NCBI RefSeq assembly: GCF_900176355.1
Contig: NZ_FWXI01000010.1
Location: 111,070 to 175,069 of the forward strand
Source: Sporomusa malonica
GTDB taxonomy: Bacteria; Bacillota; Negativicutes; Sporomusales; Sporomusaceae
Length of the DNA: 64,000 nt
Reading direction: 5' to 3'
In this document: piece by piece, positions 17,513 to 26,559 of the stretch
Layout of the letters: every line of letters starts with the position of its first letter
Position numbering within the stretch: the stretch's first letter is position 1
Made by a program: the position numbers and the translations under genes
The notes under the pieces: model-generated
Told to the model about the DNA's origin: nothing
The model's database searches: none
What the model saw: the letters and a program-made list of their open reading frames with translations, nothing else

Positions 17513-18796
17513 CTACTTATTGAGGATAATCTGCCTGGCTTCACCAATTAAGTATAGTGAACCGGCTACACATACAACACCGTTTGGACCAGCCAGCTCC
17601 TTGGCACGGTCTATGCCGCGGTCGATAGCGGAAGCCGCCTCCACATGATGTGCCTCTATTTCCCGGGCAATCTCCTCAGGCGTCGCCGCCCGGTATGACA
17701 ACGGTTGAACAGTAACAACCGTGTCTGTTGAGCGAATAAGTTCACGAATAATTCCAGCTACGTCTTTATCACGCAAAATCCCTAAGGCAAAGGTTATTTC
17801 CCGCCCAGGGAATACCAGATCAAGGTTATGGCGAAGCACCCGGGCACCATCAGGATTATGAGCGCCGTCGATAATAATGACTGGTTCACCAGGTATTATT
17901 TCAAACCGGCCTGGCCAACGCACTATGTCAAGAGCATTCTTGATTGCCTTGAAAGTAATGCGCGGATCAATTGCTCCCAGAATAAGTGCGGCGGTAACTG
18001 CAACTGCGCTATTTTCCAACTGATGACAGCCAATAAGATTGAGGTCTGCCTCGATCTGTCCTAAGACACCGGCATCAATGGCTACTTGCTGTTTGCCATT
18101 TGCCAAACCTCTAAATTGGCTGGTAAAATGCTCATCTTTACTATAAACTTTTGCATCTTTTTCTGATGCGGTTCGCTTAATAAGCTCAAGCGCCTCACCT
18201 TTGGCAGCAGTTATTACCGGTACACCGTCTTTAATGATGCCAGCTTTGTGGCGAGCAATATCAGCAATGGTTGAGCCGCAGCGGTCTGTGTGCTCAAGGG
18301 TGACATTGGTAATTACTGATATTTCGGGGATAATGACATTGGTTGAATCTAAAAGACCACCTAGCCCCACTTCGATAACAGCATATTCTACCCCCACAGC
18401 AGCAAAGTAATAGAAGGCTGCTGCTGTTATGACTTCAAACTCTGTCGGCTGTTCAAACCCCTCTGCCAGCATTTGCTCCACAAATTTGCTGGTATAATGG
18501 ATTGCTTGAGAAAATTCTTCTTTCGTAATCTCCTGACCGTTAACAACCATCCGTTCAGGGTAGTCAACCAGATGTGGTGAAATATACATGCCTGTTTTTA
18601 TTCCGCTGGCAGTCAGAATAGCCGACAGCATGGCCGTAGTTGAGCCTTTACCATTCGTACCGGTGACATGGATGGACTTAAAGCGGCGCTGAGGCTGTTG
18701 CATAAGTTCAAGCAGCCGCTCAATACGGGACATGCCCAGGTTGATACCGAACTTACTTAGGTTCTCGAGGTATGCCAATGTTTGTTCATAGGTCAT
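17513..18796 (-). CDS. folC: Bifunctional dihydrofolate synthase / folylpolyglutamate synthase
   Basis: A 427-residue Mur-ligase-like enzyme that adds glutamate to dihydropteroate and to folates. The ATP loop reads HVTGTNGKGSTTAML around residues 43-57, with the folate-binding GMYISPHLVDYPERM after it. EVGLGGLLDSTNVI, a DHTDRCG-like segment (LEHTDRCG) and DGAHNPDGARVL in the C-terminal domain complete the family pattern. It follows valS by about 40 bases, the usual Firmicutes arrangement. In this organism polyglutamylated tetrahydrofolate carries the C1 units of the Wood-Ljungdahl operon. Confidence 0.96.
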   Translation of the reverse strand: MTYEQTLAYLENLSKFGINLGMSRIERLLELMQQPQRRFKSIHVTGTNGKGSTTAMLSAILTASGIKTGMYISPHLVDYPERMVVNGQEITKEEFSQAIHYTSKFVEQMLAEGFEQPTEFEVITAAAFYYFAAVGVEYAVIEVGLGGLLDSTNVIIPEISVITNVTLEHTDRCGSTIADIARHKAGIIKDGVPVITAAKGEALELIKRTASEKDAKVYSKDEHFTSQFRGLANGKQQVAIDAGVLGQIEADLNLIGCHQLENSAVAVTAALILGAIDPRITFKAIKNALDIVRWPGRFEIIPGEPVIIIDGAHNPDGARVLRHNLDLVFPGREITFALGILRDKDVAGIIRELIRSTDTVVTVQPLSYRAATPEEIAREIEAHHVEAASAIDRGIDRAKELAGPNGVVCVAGSLYLIGEARQIILNK

Positions 18797-18833
18797 ATTG
18801 CTGCACCTCCGTTTTTTTGGGATAACGCAACTA

Positions 18834-21494
18834 CTACAGGCGGGCTAAGTATGCCAAACGTTCCTTGATAGCTGTCTGCTTTTCCACATACTCGGCTTGT
18901 TTGGCTTTTTCCTTCTCAATAACTTCGGCCGGAGCTTTGGCAGTAAAACCAGGGTTATTAAGTTTACCGGCAATACGGGCCACTTCTTTGTCAAGACCAT
19001 CAAGCTCCTTATTGAGACGAGCAGTTTCCTTCTCAACATCAATGAGTCCTTTAAGTGGCAGGTAAATCTCAACACCACTGGCTACGGCAGTCATAGCATT
19101 TTCGGGTGTGGTGGCATCAGTGGCGAGAATACTTACCGGTTCAGCAGCTGCTAATGTCTTTATATAACCGATATTGGCCTCAATCTGGGTTTTTAGCTCA
19201 CCGGATGCGATCTTAAGGATTACTTCACTTTTTTTGCCTGGATGGACATTGACTTCGGCCCGCATGTTCCGCACTGACTTGATTATCTCCATAATAATAC
19301 CCATCAGCTGCTCGTCTTGGGCGCTTTCCAATTTGGCCTCTTCATGCGGCCAAGCGGCAGTCATAATGCTAATTCCTTGATGTGGCAGGCTTTGCCAAAT
19401 AGCTTCGGTAATAAACGGCATAAACGGATGCAGCAACTTAAGTGTGTTACTAAGAACATAATGAAGAACATATTGAGCCACTTTGCGGCTTTCTACGTCT
19501 TCCTTGTTATAGAGCCGACCTTTGGCTAGCTCAATATACCAGTCGCAGAATTCGTCCCAAATGAATTCGTATACCATTCGGGCAGCTTCTCCTAACTCAA
19601 ACCGCTCCAGGTTTCGGGTTACGTCAGCAACTGTAGTGTTATACCGGCTTAAAATCCAGCGGTCTGCCATTGTAAATGCTTTGTCGTCTGGCGTAAATGC
19701 TGGATCAAATCCTTCAAGATTCATAAGCACAAACCGCGAAGCATTCCAAATTTTATTGGCAAAATTACGGCTGGACTCTACACGTTCCCAATAAAAACGC
19801 ATATCGTTGCCAGGTGTGTTACCAGTAACCAGCATAAAACGCAGTGTATCTGCGCCGTATTTTTCGATGACTTCCAGCGGGTCAATCCCGTTGCCCAGTG
19901 ATTTACTCATCTTCCGGCCTTGACTGTCCCTCACCAAGCCGTGGATAAATACATGGTTAAATGGTATGTCCTCTTGAAATTTAAGGCCCATCATAATCAT
20001 CCGTGCTACCCAGAAGAAGATGATATCATAACCCGTAACCAATACACTGGTCGGATAAAACTGTTTTAACTCATCTGTATCTTGCGGCCAGCCCATAGTG
20101 GAAAACGGCCACAGTGCCGAACTGAACCAAGTATCAAGAACGTCAGGGTCTTGTTCAACGCTACTGCCGCACTTGGGACACACGGTAATGTCCTCACGTG
20201 ACACGGTAACTTCACCACATGGGCAATACCAAGCCGGAATACGATGCCCCCACCAGATTTGACGGGAAATACACCAATCGCGGATATTATCCAGCCAGTT
20301 GGTATAAATCTTAGTAAACCGTTCAGGCACAAATTGAGTTCTGCCAGAGGTAACTGCTTCAATAGCCGGTTTGGCCAACGGTTCCATCTTGACAAACCAT
20401 TGCTTAGACACCAATGGTTCAACAACAGTAGTGCAACGCTGGCAATGGCCGACAGCATGGCTATGCTCGTCAATTTTAACAAGATATCCCTGGTCTTTAA
20501 GGTCGTTTACCAATGTTTTACGGCATTCATAGCGATCCATACCAGCGTATTTACCGGTATCGGCCGCCATAGTACCATCAGGATTTATTACTACAATCTG
20601 AGGTAGCTTATGTCTGAGGCCCATATCAAAGTCGTTGGGATCATGGGCAGGAGTAACCTTTACTGCACCTGTACCAAATGTTGGATCAACATATTCGTCA
20701 GCTACAATAGGCAGACGGCGCCCAAGCATTGGCAGGATGAGATACTTACCTATTAAATGCTTATAGCGGGCATCTTCCGGGTGTACGGCTACTCCACTAT
20801 CGCCCAAAATGGTTTCCGGGCGAGTAGTAGCTACTGTGACATACTCACCGTCAACACCTTCTACCGGGTAGCGGACATGATACAGATTGCCCGGCTTTTC
20901 TTCGTGTTCAACTTCAATGTCGCTAAGTGCGGTATTGCAGCGAGGGCACCAGTTAGTGATTCGGTTACCCTGGTAGATAAGACCCTGCTCATATAAACTG
21001 ACAAATACTTCGCGCACAGCATTGGAGCAGCCTTCATCCATAGTAAAGCGCTCACGTTCCCAATCGCATGAGGCGCCTAGGCGTTTGAGCTGATTGATTA
21101 TGCGGCTGCCATACTGAGCCTTCCAATCCCAGACTTGCTCAATAAATTTTTCACGCCCGAGGTCATAGCGGGTTTTGCCATCTTGAGCAAGAACCTCTTC
21201 CACTTTGATCTGAGTAGCAATACCGGCATGATCGGTGCCTGGCATCCACAGCGTGTTATATCCTTGCAGACGCTTGAACCGGATAAGAATATCTTGCAGA
21301 GTGTTGTCAAGGGCATGTCCCATATGAAGCTGCCCGGTTACATTAGGCGGTGGAATGACAATACTAAATGGCTGTTTATCCTTATCTACCTCAGCATGAA
21401 ATAAGTGGTTTTCTTCCCAAAATTTATACCATTTGGCTTCAACTGCCTGCGGGTCATAGACAGTTGAGATTGAGCTTGACTGTTCTTGTTCCAT
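18834..21494 (-). CDS. valS: Valyl-tRNA synthetase
   Basis: An 886-residue class I synthetase that charges tRNA-Val. The HIGH motif appears as [17 protein letters not shown] near residue 50 and the KMSKS loop as [14 protein letters not shown] near 520. The CP1 editing domain ([10 protein letters not shown]) lies between them. The anticodon-binding region and a C-terminal coiled coil ([19 protein letters not shown]) follow, as in bacterial ValRS. The length is normal. Expression should be controlled by the T-box leader upstream. TCAAGGAGGC precedes the ATG. Confidence 0.98.
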   Translation of the reverse strand: MEQEQSSSISTVYDPQAVEAKWYKFWEENHLFHAEVDKDKQPFSIVIPPPNVTGQLHMGHALDNTLQDILIRFKRLQGYNTLWMPGTDHAGIATQIKVEEVLAQDGKTRYDLGREKFIEQVWDWKAQYGSRIINQLKRLGASCDWERERFTMDEGCSNAVREVFVSLYEQGLIYQGNRITNWCPRCNTALSDIEVEHEEKPGNLYHVRYPVEGVDGEYVTVATTRPETILGDSGVAVHPEDARYKHLIGKYLILPMLGRRLPIVADEYVDPTFGTGAVKVTPAHDPNDFDMGLRHKLPQIVVINPDGTMAADTGKYAGMDRYECRKTLVNDLKDQGYLVKIDEHSHAVGHCQRCTTVVEPLVSKQWFVKMEPLAKPAIEAVTSGRTQFVPERFTKIYTNWLDNIRDWCISRQIWWGHRIPAWYCPCGEVTVSREDITVCPKCGSSVEQDPDVLDTWFSSALWPFSTMGWPQDTDELKQFYPTSVLVTGYDIIFFWVARMIMMGLKFQEDIPFNHVFIHGLVRDSQGRKMSKSLGNGIDPLEVIEKYGADTLRFMLVTGNTPGNDMRFYWERVESSRNFANKIWNASRFVLMNLEGFDPAFTPDDKAFTMADRWILSRYNTTVADVTRNLERFELGEAARMVYEFIWDEFCDWYIELAKGRLYNKEDVESRKVAQYVLHYVLSNTLKLLHPFMPFITEAIWQSLPHQGISIMTAAWPHEEAKLESAQDEQLMGIIMEIIKSVRNMRAEVNVHPGKKSEVILKIASGELKTQIEANIGYIKTLAAAEPVSILATDATTPENAMTAVASGVEIYLPLKGLIDVEKETARLNKELDGLDKEVARIAGKLNNPGFTAKAPAEVIEKEKAKQAEYVEKQTAIKERLAYLARL

Positions 21495-21526
21495 ATAGCC
21501 TCCTTGAATATGTAGTGCTAGATAAA

Positions 21527-21780
21527 TAAAAAAAGCTCTCTCATCCCTATAAGGACGAAAGGGCTTAGCTTCCGCGGTACCACCTTTATTTCCGGCTCAC
21601 ACTTGAGCCAGACACTTGACATGCCGTAACGAGGCAAATTCGGCCGCGCCTACTACAATTCAGCGAGGCGGCTCCTGGATGACCTTCAGCTTGCACGCAG
21701 AGAAGCCTTTCAGCCGAGGGCTCCATCTCTAAACAGCAGACAAGCATACTTTTCCATTCTTAGCCGTTATTGTATACGAT
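21527..21780 (-). promoter_or_regulatory. T-box leader of valS
   Basis: The conserved T-box AAGGTGGTACCGCGGA is present on minus at 21571-21586. A competing terminator hairpin with a T run follows (21527-21565, minus), and a long stem I region lies upstream. A GAATTGTAG segment in the stem I loop near 21651-21660 offers a GTA (Val) specifier codon, consistent with valS. Uncharged tRNA-Val would favour the antiterminator. The specifier assignment is tentative; the T-box itself is clear. Confidence 0.92.
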
Positions 21781-21845
21781 TGGTTTTATTATACCTATGC
21801 TCGTGGACAGTGTCAAGATTTTGTCCACACTACCAGATAATTAAT

Positions 21846-21930
21846 AAAGAAAGCACGGCTTGCGCCGAGCCTTTGGCGACAGCGGAAGTCGATGCTGCCT
21901 TATCCAGAAAAAGTTATACTTTCTGTCAGG
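21846..21930 (-). repeat. 85-bp interspersed repeat, copy 2 (inverted)
   Basis: Reverse-complement copy of the repeats at 17293 and 25915, somewhat more diverged (GGCAGCATCGACTTCC in place of GGGCAACATCGGCTTCC). It has the same AGAAAGTATAACTTT start and AAGCCGTG...TTTCTTTATTA end. With copy 1 it brackets the folC-valS unit in inverted orientation. Confidence 0.85.
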
Positions 21931-21951
21931 ACAACGATTAGCAAGCGCTCC

Positions 21952-22548
21952 TTATAAGTTTACCCTTTTAAGGCAATTCTCAGCCCTCTGCAGATCTTCC
22001 ACTGTATTAACATTCAAAAAGTAGCAATCTAAAAGATTTAGCCTGTGCATTTCGTTTTGATTAACATAGGCAATATTTACATCTTGAAAAAAAGACTGAA
22101 CACAACGTCTGTCTTCATGCAGATGCGCCTTAATTGCTCCCAAGCACTGCTTCGAATAAATGGCATGCAAGGGTTCCACGCTTTCCCCGTTGTGTGGAAT
22201 TAGAATATCTTCTTGCCCCAAACGATTTAACATATAATGGACGAAGGCTTTTTCAATAAAGGGCATATCGCAGGCAAAAACAAATATATAGGGCGTTGGT
22301 GAACTAACCAGTCCTGCATGAATGCCACCCAATGGGCCTTTATCTTTGACAATATCAGCGACCATATCACAACCTAAATATTCATAATCGGCAAAATGAT
22401 TGGTAATGATAATCGGAGTCTTATCAAAGATTTCGATTACTTTTTCCTTAACAATTTCAATTAACGGCCTGCCACCTAATCTTACAAAAGATTTATTTGT
22501 CCCCATTCGCCGGCTTTTCCCTCCAGACAATATAAACGGAGTAATCAT
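21952..22548 (-). CDS. mobA: Molybdenum cofactor guanylyltransferase
   Basis: A 198-residue nucleotidyltransferase that attaches GMP to Mo-molybdopterin, giving the bis-MGD cofactor used by formate dehydrogenases. The N-terminal GTP loop reads ILSGGKSRRMGTNKSFV; further motifs are DIVKDKGPLGGIHAGL and FACDMPFI. The ATG at 22548 has AGGTGG upstream and starts exactly at the fold; the frame stays open to 22584. A near-consensus sigma-70 promoter sits 75-105 bases upstream. It lies beside a bis-MGD formate dehydrogenase gene on the other strand. Confidence 0.93.
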   Translation of the reverse strand: MITPFILSGGKSRRMGTNKSFVRLGGRPLIEIVKEKVIEIFDKTPIIITNHFADYEYLGCDMVADIVKDKGPLGGIHAGLVSSPTPYIFVFACDMPFIEKAFVHYMLNRLGQEDILIPHNGESVEPLHAIYSKQCLGAIKAHLHEDRRCVQSFFQDVNIAYVNQNEMHRLNLLDCYFLNVNTVEDLQRAENCLKRVNL

Positions 22549-22624
22549 ATTCCACCACCTGGGGTCATCCTTTAATTGATTCAATTAAACCAGCGCTCCA
22601 TCCCATATGTAGACATTTTGTATT

Positions 22625-22653
22625 ATTATAATAATTGGTACTAGTAAAGTCAA
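22625..22653 (-). promoter_or_regulatory. Sigma-70-type promoter of mobA
   Basis: On minus, TTGACT (22648-22653) and TATAAT (22625-22630) are separated by exactly 17 bases and point at mobA. This is the best-matching promoter I found in the window. The rest of the interval 22654-22894 shows no gene I can support. Confidence 0.75.
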
Positions 22654-22894
22654 GATTCCTATATACTCCCCTGTCTTGATGTCTCATTATCCAGTATCTT
22701 TTTTCAATTAGCAACATGAAGTCCTGTTACAAATCAGCTACTACCCGCATCGTTTCGGTGTAATATTCTTGCCATTCAGAATAATTCAATATCATTTACG
22801 TGAAGCAGTTGATAAAATTATAAATAATGCCAAAAATGCAGAGAAAGGAGGAAAACTACAAGGTAAAGTCAAATATATAAAAGGTGGACTGAAA

Positions 22895-22963
22895 ATGAGT
22901 AATTATTATGTCCCTACCCCCTTGAGTGTAGATTATGCGCCGAAAAAACAGAAACAAACTTAG
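22895..22963 (+). CDS. Candidate 22-residue peptide upstream of fdhF1
   Basis: An ATG preceded by AAAGGTGGACTGAAA opens a 22-codon frame that begins MSNYYVPTPL, ends KKQKQT and stops with TAG. The ribosome site is strong and well spaced. A second AAAGGAGG at about 22847 lies in the same leader. The peptide is not hydrophobic and has no signal sequence or Cys. It sits 200 bases before the formate dehydrogenase start, so it may be a leader peptide, a small FDH-associated protein, or chance. I do not recognise it. The intervening bases 22964-23162 contain no clear terminator. Confidence 0.4.
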   Translation: MSNYYVPTPLSVDYAPKKQKQT

Positions 22964-23162
22964 TCAGACTACAAATCACAAAAACTATAGTCATCTGTTA
23001 AAAAATCCAACTTTCTACTCTTGCAATAATAAGCCGCAATATTTTATTAAAGTAAAATCAATTGGCATTGAGACAACACAAAAGTTTTAACAACAACCCT
23101 TAATTTTCTAAATGTTCAGCTTAGCATTATTATTCTATCATAAGGAGTGTGAATACAAGTCA

Positions 23163-25850
23163 ATGATCAGATTAACAATTGACGGGCAAGTTATTGAAAC
23201 CGTTGAAGGAACTACAGTATTAGAGGCTGCCCATAAGGCTGGCGTAAAGATTCCCACTTTGTGCCACCTTGCTGACCTAACCCCAGAAGGATCCTGCCGT
23301 GTCTGTGTTGTTGAAGTACAAGGCGCGCGCGGGCTAGTCACAGCCTGTACCTACCCAGCTTCGGAAGGACTGGTTGTCCGCACCCAATCAGCAGTTATCC
23401 GCGAAGCACGCAAAAGTGTAGTTGAACTCATGTTAGCTAACCATCCGCAGGATTGTCTTTCCTGTCAACGCAACCTGGACTGTGAGTTGCAAACACTGGC
23501 AAACACTCTGGGTATTCGCGAAATCCGTTTCGATGGTGAGCGTCGAAAATATGCTATCGAAGATAGCAGCAACCCCTTCATCATTCGGGACAACAATAAA
23601 TGCATCCTCTGCGGGCGGTGTGTCCGGGTTTGCCAGGAAGTACAATGCTGCGATGTCCTTGAATGGACTAATCGAGGCTTTGATACCAAGATAGCGCCAG
23701 CTTTTGACGAGACAATGCCCGAATCCAGCTGTGTTTTTTGCGGGACTTGCGTATCAGCTTGTCCAGTAGGTGCTTTAACGGAAAAACCCATGAGAAATAC
23801 TGGTTTGCCAGATAAAAAAGTCAAAACCACTTGCCCCTTCTGCGGTGTTGGTTGCAACTTCGACCTCAATGTAAAAGAAGATAAAGTAATTGGTGTAACT
23901 TCTAATCTGACCAGTGTAGTCAACGGCCGCCTAACTTGTGTGAAAGGTCGCTTTGGCATTGATTATATCCATAGTCCAGAGCGTTTGACCACACCGTTAA
24001 TCAAGAAAAATGGTGAGTTTGTGGAAGCAACTTGGGATGAAGCGCTGGATTTAATCGCAACCAAGTTTACCGAGATTAAAGATACCCATGGTGGCGATGC
24101 GCTGGCTGCACTCAGTTCGGCCCGTTGCGTTAATGAAGAAAACTATCTGATGCAAAAATTTATGCGCGCAGTGATTGGTACCAACAATGTTGATCACTGC
24201 GCCCGTACCTGACACGCCCCCACTGTGGCCGGTCTGGCCACTTCATTCGGTTCCGGAGCAATGACTAACTCGATTAATGAAATACCTGATAGTAAGGTTT
24301 TATTTGTTATTGGTGCCAACCCAACAGAAGCGCATCCCGTCATCGGAGCAAAAATGCGTCAGGCGCTCCGCCGAGGAGCTCAATTGATTGTCGTTGATCC
24401 GCGCAAAACCGAACTTGCCGGTAAAGCCCACGTATGGCTGCGGCTGAAGCCAGGTACCGATATTGCGCTAATTAACGGTATAATGCACATTATTCTTAAG
24501 TCCGGCTGGCACAATCAAAAGTTTATTGAGTCCTGCACTGTTGACTTTGATAAAGTAGCCGAAACTGTGGAAAAATACACGCCTGAATATGTAGAAAATA
24601 TCACAGGTGTACCTCAGCATTTATTAAGAGAAGCAGCAAGAATCTATGGCACTGCTGAACGGGCTCAAATATTCTATACCTTGGGTATTACCGAACATGT
24701 TTGCGGTACTGATAATGTTATGAGTTTGGCTAACTTAACTATGATGACAGGTAATATTGGCAAGCTTAATGCTGGCATTAACCCCATGCGCGGTCAGAAT
24801 AACGTACAGGGAGCCTGTGATCAGGGCGCGTTGCCGAATGTTTTCTCTGGTTATCAAAAAGTTAACGATCCAGCTGCCCATGAAAAATTTGAAAAAGCCT
24901 GGGGCGTAAAGCTATCAGAGAAAGTCGGTATGATGATTCCTGATATGTTTGATGCGGCTATTAGCGGAAAACTAAAAGCCATGTACGTCATGGGCGAAGA
25001 TCCGGTATTGACGGATTCTGATGCTCACCATGTAGTAAAAGGCCTTAAACATCTCGAATTTTTAGTAGTACAAAATCTATTTATGACAGAAACAGCTAAA
25101 TTGGCTGATGTCGTACTTCCAGGTGCTTCATTTGCCGAAAAAGACGGTACTTTCACTAATACCGAACGCCGGGTGCAACGTGTCCGCCAAGCCATTAATC
25201 CGATCGGCAATAGCCGCCCTGACTGGCAGATTATTAGAGATTTGTCAAACAAGATGGGCTATTCCATGACTTACAACCATCCAAGTGAAATTATGGATGA
25301 AATGGCGTCATTAAGTCCAATATATGCCGGTGTTTCTTATGAACGTATCGATGAGCAGGGCTTGCAATGGCCTGTTCCTCACAAAGAACATCCAGGTACA
25401 AAATACCTTCATGATGGCGGTAAATTCGCCTGCGGATTAGGCGTGTTTAAAGCTATAGAGCATCAGCCTCCTGGTGAATCACCTGATGCTGAATATCCCT
25501 TCTTGCTGAGCACTGGGCGTATTCTCTATCATTATAATATTACTACGCCAGGCTACTCGAAAACTCTCACTGATTATCGTTCAGAAGAACGGGTTATGAT
25601 CCATCCGGACGATGCTAAACGGCTAAATATTGAGGACATGGAAACCATAAAAATATCATCCCGCCGGGGCCAGGTACAAGCTAAATCTTGGGTAACAGAC
25701 CGCGTCCCACCGGGAGTAATTTGGATGTCCTTCCACTTTGCAGCATGTCCGACTAACGAAATTACCAGCAGCGCTGTTGACAAGGTAACAAAAACCTATG
25801 AGTATAAAGTATGTGCTATAAAAGTTGAAAAAATAGTAACCGCTAATTAA
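23163..25850 (+). CDS. fdhF1: Selenocysteine formate dehydrogenase, NuoG-type (fdhF1)
   Basis: A single 895-residue frame if the in-frame TGA at 24210-24212 is read as selenocysteine 350. N-terminal [2Fe-2S] (Cys 34, 45, 48, 62), His-Cys3 site (HPQDCLSCQRNLDC), two ferredoxin clusters (CILCGRCVRVC, CVFCGTCVSAC), then the Mo/W oxidoreductase with CPFCGVGC and the Sec-His pair (residues 350-351). Size and domain order match the NADP-linked FdhA of Moorella. It reduces CO2 to formate, or the reverse. No NuoF-like partner is adjacent. The ATG at 23163 is the natural domain start, though AAGGAG lies 15 bases before it; the frame is open upstream to 23112. A terminator follows. Confidence 0.93.
24210..24241 (+). 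promoter_or_regulatory. Selenocysteine codon and SECIS hairpin of fdhF1
   Basis: The TGA at 24210-24212 is followed by a hairpin with arms GTGGCC and GGCCAC (24225-24230, 24236-24241) and the loop GGTCT. This loop is the one read by SelB in the E. coli fdhF SECIS. The translation continues in frame with HAPTVAGL, the conserved sequence after Sec. Confidence 0.9.
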
Positions 25851-25866
25851 TAATAAGTAGTATTAA

Positions 25867-25906
25867 AAGAAATCTGTGGCACTCTCCGGAGCGCCACAGA
25901 TTTCTT
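25867..25906 (+). terminator. Terminator of fdhF1
   Basis: Perfect 14-base arms AAGAAATCTGTGGC and GCCACAGATTTCTT (25867-25880, 25893-25906) enclose a 12-base loop, directly after the fdhF1 stop. The stem ends in TTTCTTGTCTTGTT, a modest T tract. Confidence 0.8.
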
Positions 25907-25914
25907 GTCTTGTT

Positions 25915-25999
25915 AGAAAGTATAACTTTCCGTCTGGATAAGGGCAACATCGGCTTCCGCTTTCGCCAGAGGCTCGGCGCAAGCCGTGTTTTCTTTATT
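25915..25999 (+). repeat. 85-bp interspersed repeat, copy 3
   Basis: Nearly identical to copy 1 over its whole length (AGAAAGTATAACTTTC at the start, GGCTCGGCGCAAGCCGTG near the end). It lies between the fdhF1 terminator and the convergent end of the HDCR operon. Confidence 0.85.
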
Positions 26000-26048
26000 A
26001 AAAAAGGACTCTACTCAATTATTACTGACACATTACCACAGGCAGTCT

Positions 26049-26555
26049 TTACCCAGCTCTTACCGCACTTGTGCGCTTTTGTTTAATACTTGTTTCAATA
26101 TCTTCGGGTAAAACTACTGCCAACGCTTTTGTTGGACATTTTTTAACACATTGTGGTCCATCGGTAACTTCAATACACAAATCACATTTATAGGCAGTTT
26201 TTTGACACGGCTTATCCTCAATTCGGGTTAAATAGACAGCACCGATCGGACAAGCCATTAGACAGTTTTTGCAGCCGACGCATTTGTCGGCAAGCACGTA
26301 AATTGTTTGGCCGCGCTGCACGATTGCCTTTTCCGGGCAGGCTTCAGCACAAGGCGCGTCTTCACATTGACGACACTGCACAGGAACACTGATATCTTCG
26401 GTTTTTACCACAGACAAGCGGGGTACAAATGGCACATCCTTAATTTCTTCTGTGCCTAGCTCTTTTTTGGTATGGGCCAGAACACATGCAATTTCACAGG
26501 TCCGACAGCCAATGCATAAGTCAGGGTTTCCGATAACAAAAGCAGTATTCATCAT
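26049..26555 (-). CDS. hycB: HycB-like polyferredoxin (HDCR electron-transfer subunit, distal copy)
   Basis: A 168-residue protein with four [4Fe-4S] clusters: CIGCRTCEIAC, CRQCEDAPCAEACP, CVGCKNCLMACPIGA and CDLCIEVTDGPQCVKKCP. This is the HycB/DMSO-reductase-B-like ferredoxin type that wires FdhF to HydA in the hydrogen-dependent CO2 reductase. The ATG at 26555, with GGAGGGGAT upstream, overlaps the end of hydA. HycB3-type proteins of known HDCRs have a C-terminal helix that builds filaments. The tail here (VVLPEDIETSIKQKR) is short, so the other HycB may be the one with that role. Confidence 0.88.
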   Translation of the reverse strand: MMNTAFVIGNPDLCIGCRTCEIACVLAHTKKELGTEEIKDVPFVPRLSVVKTEDISVPVQCRQCEDAPCAEACPEKAIVQRGQTIYVLADKCVGCKNCLMACPIGAVYLTRIEDKPCQKTAYKCDLCIEVTDGPQCVKKCPTKALAVVLPEDIETSIKQKRTSAVRAG

Positions 26556-26559
26556 TATC

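Noticed and set aside
22769..22894. N-terminal extension of the 22-residue peptide to a 64-residue frame
   Set aside because: The upstream start lacks a ribosome site, while the internal ATG has a strong one.
24213..25850. fdhF1 as two separate genes or a pseudogene because of the TGA
   Set aside because: The frame continues with the conserved HAPTVAGL and a SECIS hairpin; the TGA is at the catalytic Sec position.
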